Assembly: GCA_943323935.2 (NCBI GenBank)
Contig: CALPJR020000003.1
Location: forward strand, 1 to 20,854
Reading direction: 5' to 3'
Length of the DNA stretch: 20,854 nucleotides
Source of the DNA: Bifidobacterium breve
GTDB lineage: Bacteria > Bacteroidota > Bacteroidia > Chitinophagales > Chitinophagaceae
In this document: positions 17,202 to 20,854 of the stretch, in pieces
How the letters are laid out: every line of letters begins with the position of its first letter
Position numbering within the stretch: the stretch's first letter is position 1
Translations under genes and position numbers: made by a program
The notes under the pieces: model-generated
What the model was told of the DNA's origin: nothing
What the model saw: the letters and a program-made list of their open reading frames with translations, nothing else
Databases searched by the model: none

Positions 17202-19046
17202 TTATAAGTAAGATTCAATCGCAGTAACCAATTCTAGTTTTGTAATTGGAATACCCATGATTTTATTGTAGGCTTTTGCATCCACCAAATATTTGTCTCT
17301 GATAATTTTTATCAATTGACCATTGTTAATTTCTGGAATTAAAACGGTTTCAAACCCAGCTAAAATTTCGCCTAAGTTTTTTGGGAATGGGCGCATATAC
17401 TTAATGTGGGCATGACTTACAGACTTGCCTTGACTTTGTAATTGTAATACAGCACTCTTGATGGTACCATAAGTGGAACCCCATCCAAGTACCAATACTT
17501 TTCCATTTGCTGCGCCGCTGTCTATTGTTTGTAATGGAATGTAGTCTGCTATTTTATCTACTTTAGCCTGTCTCATTTTTACCATGAATTCATGGTTCTC
17601 TGGATCATAGCTTACATTACCGGTTTCGTGTTGCTTTTCGATCCCACCAATTCGATGTTCTAATCCTGCAGTACCAGGAATCGCCCAAGGTCTAGCTAGT
17701 TTTTCATCTCTTTTATAAGGCAAGAATTTTTCTTCACCTTCTGCTAAGCTTGTTTTGAATTTTACTTCAATCGCAGGCAAATCAGCAGCAGCAGGAAATT
17801 TCCAAGGCTCTGCACCATTGGCAATATAGCCATCACTTAAAAGAATCACTGGTGTCATATGCTGTATAGCAATTTTCACTGCTTCAAAAGCCATAAAGAA
17901 ACAATCGCTTGGTGTAGATGCCGCTAATACAGGAATCGGTGCTTCTCCGTTACGACCATAATAGGCTTGCATCAAATCACTTTGTTCAGTTTTAGTTGGT
18001 AATCCTGTGGATGGGCCACCTCTTTGAATATTGATAATCAACAAAGGAATTTCTAACATCGTTGCCAAACCAATGGCTTCGGTCTTTAATGCCATACCTG
18101 GTCCAGAGGTAGTCGTTAAACCAATCGATCCGCCATAGCTTGCGCCTATTGCAGCTGTAATCCCAGCAATCTCATCTTCGGCCTGAAAAGTTTTGATACT
18201 AAAATTTTTATATTTACTTAATTCGTGTAAGATATCAGAAGCAGGCGTGATGGGATAAGATCCAAGGAATAAAGGCAGGCCACTTTTTTGTGATGCTGCA
18301 ATTAAACCCATTGATAGTGCTTGATTGCCCATGATACTTCTGTAAGTACCAGGCTCCATTTTTGATTTTTCTACTTTATACCTTGCATTGAATAATTCAG
18401 CAGTTTCACCATAATAATAACCTGCTTTCAATACATCAATATTGCTCTTTAAAATATTTTCTTTCTTACCAAATTTCTCTTCTAAGAAATCAATTGTATT
18501 ATCTAAGTTTCTATTGTACAACCAATAAATTAAACCAAGCACAAACATGTTCTTTGCGCGATCACGTTCTTTGGTGCCTAATTCTGTATTGGACTTTAAT
18601 GCTTCTCTTGTCAATTTTGTGATATCCACTTTGGTTAATTCATAACCATCTAAACTGCCATCCTCCAAAGGATTGATCCCTTCTGGATAAGCAGCGAGCC
18701 TTAAATTTTTTGCATCAAATCCTTCTATATTCGCAATAATTTTTCCACCTTTTTTTAATCCTTTTAAATTCACTTTCAACGCAGCAGCATTCATCGCCAC
18801 CAACACATCACAGGTATCACCTGGTGTATAAACTGGATTGGAACTAAAATGTATTTGAAATCCACTCACACCTGGCAGGGTACCAATAGGGGCTCTAATC
18901 TCCGCAGGGAAATCTGGGAAAGTCGCTAAATCAATTCCTAGTAAGGCGGTATTATTGGTAAATTGCTGGCCGGTTAACTGCATACCGTCTCCACTATCAC
19001 CAGCAAATTTGATCACGACATCCTGTAAAACAACTTCTTCTTGCAT
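17202..19046 (-). CDS. korA: 2-oxoacid:ferredoxin oxidoreductase, fused gamma-alpha subunit (KorA)
   Basis: This subunit belongs to a thiamine-diphosphate enzyme that oxidatively decarboxylates a 2-oxoacid, most likely 2-oxoglutarate, to the acyl-CoA while reducing ferredoxin. From the ATG at 19046 it has 614 aa. The gamma domain is at about 10-205 (IKFAGDSGDGMQLTGQQF, FPDFPAEIRAP). The alpha domain starts at about 235 with GSYPITPASDILHEL, QAEDEIAGI, TTSGPGMALKTEAIG and QRGGPSTGLPTKTEQSDL. No iron-sulfur motif is present. The frame opens back to 19079, but a perfect -7 box at 19064-19071 lies downstream of that start and favours 19046 (or 19052). The beta subunit (korB), which binds thiamine diphosphate and the cluster, is not adjacent: the gene ends at the terminator shared with nth. 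Confidence 0.93.
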   Translation of the reverse strand: MQEEVVLQDVVIKFAGDSGDGMQLTGQQFTNNTALLGIDLATFPDFPAEIRAPIGTLPGVSGFQIHFSSNPVYTPGDTCDVLVAMNAAALKVNLKGLKKGGKIIANIEGFDAKNLRLAAYPEGINPLEDGSLDGYELTKVDITKLTREALKSNTELGTKERDRAKNMFVLGLIYWLYNRNLDNTIDFLEEKFGKKENILKSNIDVLKAGYYYGETAELFNARYKVEKSKMEPGTYRSIMGNQALSMGLIAASQKSGLPLFLGSYPITPASDILHELSKYKNFSIKTFQAEDEIAGITAAIGASYGGSIGLTTTSGPGMALKTEAIGLATMLEIPLLIINIQRGGPSTGLPTKTEQSDLMQAYYGRNGEAPIPVLAASTPSDCFFMAFEAVKIAIQHMTPVILLSDGYIANGAEPWKFPAAADLPAIEVKFKTSLAEGEEKFLPYKRDEKLARPWAIPGTAGLEHRIGGIEKQHETGNVSYDPENHEFMVKMRQAKVDKIADYIPLQTIDSGAANGKVLVLGWGSTYGTIKSAVLQLQSQGKSVSHAHIKYMRPFPKNLGEILAGFETVLIPEINNGQLIKIIRDKYLVDAKAYNKIMGIPITKLELVTAIESYL

Positions 19047-19063
19047 ATGCATCAATTGGATAA

Positions 19064-19071
19064 CAAAGTTA
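19064..19071 (-). promoter_or_regulatory. Candidate -7 box for korA
   Basis: The minus strand reads TAACTTTG, a perfect TAnnTTTG match, ending 17 nt before the ATG at 19046. It excludes the more upstream ATG at 19079 if used. A clear -33 TTTG at 19-21 nt is not seen. Confidence 0.5.
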
Positions 19072-19125
19072 CAAAGCATCGCCTCTAAAACCGCATCTTT
19101 TATCGGATTATTCTATTTTCTTGTT

Positions 19126-19133
19126 TAAGTTTG
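19126..19133 (+). promoter_or_regulatory. Candidate -7 box for the polysaccharide deacetylase gene
   Basis: TAAGTTTG is a perfect TAnnTTTG match. The first ATG of the downstream frame is at 19155, 21 nt after it, while the alternative TTG at 19131 lies inside the box. This supports the ATG start. The -33 element is unclear. Confidence 0.45.
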
Positions 19134-19154
19134 AGGCTTCAATATCAATGTTTT

Positions 19155-19967
19155 ATGTCCATTTGGTCCCTTTTTTACCTGATTAGCCAATGTTTTATGC
19201 TTTGGTACAGTACTATTGAGCCATCAATAAGACAGACAGGACAACCAAATGGGCAAACAATGGTGCAGGAACAGGACTTCGCTCAAAGTCCATTGGATAG
19301 TAACACCAAATACCTATACCTAAGTTTTGACGACGGGCCCTTGTTTGGTACTTCGGCTTGTATTTCGATCTGTGAAAATGAAAATGTGCAAGCATCTTTT
19401 TTTCAAATTGGATTACACCAATCCAGGTCAAATTGGGGTAAGAAATTATACAATCGCATACTAAGTCGCCCCGATTTGTTTTTATTATGCAACCATAGTT
19501 TCACACATACATATGGTAAATATGTACAGTTTTACAATCAACCAGATGCTGCATTAGCTGATTTTATATATGCAGCGGATGTTTTAAAAACAAGGAATAA
19601 TATTGTTCGCTTGCCCGGTAACAATGGATGGAGGACGGATAGTATTCAATTCTCAAGTAAACTGGTTCGACCATTACTTCGTAAATTAGATAGTGCCGGT
19701 TTCAATGTAGTAGGATGGGATATAGAATGGAATTATACTAAAAGGGGGCGTCCTATACAATCTGCTGCTGATATGGCCAAGATGGTGGATAGTATGTTTA
19801 CCCAGAAGGCCTATAAAACCAAGAATCATTTAGTGGTATTAATGCACGATCATATGTTTAGAAACGAAGCCGATTCTGCGCAGCTGCTTGAATTCATACA
19901 ATTGCTTAAATCTGGCAATCAATACCAATTTGCTCGTTTAGATGCTTATCCTGGCTTGAAAAAATAA
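19155..19967 (+). CDS. Polysaccharide deacetylase (NodB/CE4-like), probably exported
   Basis: This metal-dependent CE4-type deacetylase has 270 aa from the ATG at 19155. A hydrophobic N-terminus (residues 1-19, SIWSLFYLISQCFMLWY) suggests a signal peptide or anchor. Motif 1 is SFDDGP with Asp59 (catalytic base) and Asp60 (metal). Motif 2 is HSFTH with metal ligands His114 and His118, but the usual proline after the second His is Thr. Motif 3 is RLPG (Arg152, Pro154). Motif 4 is the Asp/Trp segment GWDIEW (187-192). Motif 5 is the catalytic His231 in VLMHDH. All catalytic residues are present, so an active N- or O-deacetylase is likely, with a peptidoglycan, chitin-like or capsule substrate unknown. 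It is divergent from korA and has no obvious partner gene. Confidence 0.85.
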   Translation: MSIWSLFYLISQCFMLWYSTIEPSIRQTGQPNGQTMVQEQDFAQSPLDSNTKYLYLSFDDGPLFGTSACISICENENVQASFFQIGLHQSRSNWGKKLYNRILSRPDLFLLCNHSFTHTYGKYVQFYNQPDAALADFIYAADVLKTRNNIVRLPGNNGWRTDSIQFSSKLVRPLLRKLDSAGFNVVGWDIEWNYTKRGRPIQSAADMAKMVDSMFTQKAYKTKNHLVVLMHDHMFRNEADSAQLLEFIQLLKSGNQYQFARLDAYPGLKK

Positions 19968-20038
19968 AGGATTAACAATTAATAAAGACGGCGTTTCGTT
20001 GCAATTTTGTATTTTTATAGTAGCAAAAATTTAAAATT

Positions 20039-20806
20039 ATGTCAGCATTTAAAACAGGTAATCCAACCTTAACAGAAAAAATATTTGACAAGTCATTACA
20101 CGACAATGCGAACGCATTTGGCACAATGAGTGTAAGAGGTACAATTAACAAATTCGGTTTCTTATTATTGATGGTGATGGCTTCGGCAATGTACGTTTGG
20201 AACGTTTATGCAGAGGGTAACACCAATACGGCTACCACTTTAATGATTGCTGGTGCAATTGGCGGATTGGTATTGGCATTGGTGGTGATGTTTAAGCCAC
20301 AATGGGCAGGCTATATCACACCAGCATATGGTATTTTAGAAGGATTGTTTATTGGTGGAATTAGTGCATTTTTCAATGCCATGTTTGCTAAGAGTTATCC
20401 AAATATTATTTTACATGCAGTAGGATTAACATTAGGCGTTGCTGTTGCTATGTTCTTCTTGTATAATTTTAGAATCATTACAGTGACCAATAAATTAAGA
20501 TCCATAATCATGTCCGCTACCATGGGCATTGGTTTATTTTATTTGATTGTATGGATTGCAGGCATGTTTGGTTTTGAAATGGGTTTTGCTTTTGATAGTT
20601 CTCCATTGAGTATTGGCATTAGCTTATTCATTGTGGGTATTGCTGCGTTGAATTTATTATTGGATTTTGATTCAATCGAAAAAGCGGCAGAGATGGGTGC
20701 GCCAAAATACATGGAATGGTATGGCGCTTTTGGTTTACTAGTGACTTTGGTTTGGTTGTACTTAGAAATTTTGAAATTATTGAGCAAGTTGAATTCTAAA
20801 GACTAA
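20039..20806 (+). CDS. Bax inhibitor-1/YccA-family membrane protein
   Basis: This is a multi-pass inner-membrane protein of 255 aa. The N-terminus is polar (residues about 1-37) and seven hydrophobic segments follow, from FGFLLLMVMASAMYVW to LVWLYLEILKLL. The conserved family segment near the end, LNLLLDFDSIEKAAEMG, carries an Asp pair (LDFD), followed by KYMEWYGAFGLLVTLVWLY. Bacterial homologues include pH-sensitive calcium-leak channels and YccA, a modulator of the FtsH protease. No specific role can be assigned here. Its TAA stop codon overlaps the ATG of the next gene by 1 nt (TAATG), so the two are probably translationally coupled. Confidence 0.9.
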   Translation: MSAFKTGNPTLTEKIFDKSLHDNANAFGTMSVRGTINKFGFLLLMVMASAMYVWNVYAEGNTNTATTLMIAGAIGGLVLALVVMFKPQWAGYITPAYGILEGLFIGGISAFFNAMFAKSYPNIILHAVGLTLGVAVAMFFLYNFRIITVTNKLRSIIMSATMGIGLFYLIVWIAGMFGFEMGFAFDSSPLSIGISLFIVGIAALNLLLDFDSIEKAAEMGAPKYMEWYGAFGLLVTLVWLYLEILKLLSKLNSKD

Positions 20807-20854
20807 TGGAATATAAACGCGGTAGTCTAAGTAACGAGGAGTTGATTCATTTAT
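20806..20854 (+). CDS. 5' end of an unidentified gene (truncated by the window)
   Basis: An ATG at 20806-20808 overlaps the last base of the upstream stop codon. The frame stays open to the window end: MEYKRGSLSNEELIHL and a partial codon. I do not recognise the product from 16 residues. The TAATG junction implies an operon with the BI-1 family gene. Confidence 0.55.
   Translation, partial: MEYKRGSLSNEELIHL

Overview
The window reads as ordinary chromosomal DNA of a Bacteroidota bacterium, probably in or near the Chitinophagaceae. The evidence is an AT-rich composition, genes without Shine-Dalgarno sequences, several perfect copies of the Bacteroidota -7 promoter box TAnnTTTG, a GldA-type ABC ATPase, a two-domain KorA, and a MreBCD-PBP2-RodA cluster in the order usual for that phylum. 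The phylum is well supported. The family is an inference from protein character only.

Region 1 (1-6815, minus strand) is the cell-elongation operon mreB-mreC-mreD-mrdA-rodA, followed without a break by a metallo-beta-lactamase-fold hydrolase. Every junction is 15 nt or less and mreC/mreD overlap by 8 nt, so the six genes probably form one transcript from a promoter near 6730-6762. MreB organises the complex, MreC and MreD bridge the membrane, RodA polymerises glycan and PBP2 cross-links it. A probable 3' end of a converging gene lies at 1-65.

Region 2 (6816-11770) holds purD (minus), divergent from a POT-family peptide transporter (plus). The transporter converges on acs (acetyl-CoA synthetase, minus) across a shared bidirectional terminator. 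Region 3 (11777-14664, plus) holds an MHS-type MFS transporter with a large extracytoplasmic insertion, a tightly linked 83-aa two-helix membrane protein, and a gldA-like ABC ATPase gene. Region 4 (14731-17149, plus) holds enolase with its own terminator, then a FtsB/DivIC-like divisome protein and endonuclease III.

Region 5 (17173-20854) starts with a bidirectional terminator, then korA (minus), which has no korB beside it. It continues with a divergently transcribed polysaccharide deacetylase, a seven-helix Bax-inhibitor-1 family protein, and the first codons of a gene overlapping the BI-1 stop codon. Physiologically the window mixes wall growth and division, central carbon metabolism (enolase, acetate activation, 2-oxoacid oxidation), purine synthesis, peptide and organic-solute uptake, and DNA repair.

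No intergenic stretch exceeds about 120 nt. I saw no rRNA, tRNA, insertion sequence, CRISPR array, phage gene or toxin-antitoxin pair. I found no convincing new multi-gene system. The most unusual points are the MHS transporter insertion with its small partner, the orphan korA, and the altered extracytoplasmic loop of RodA.
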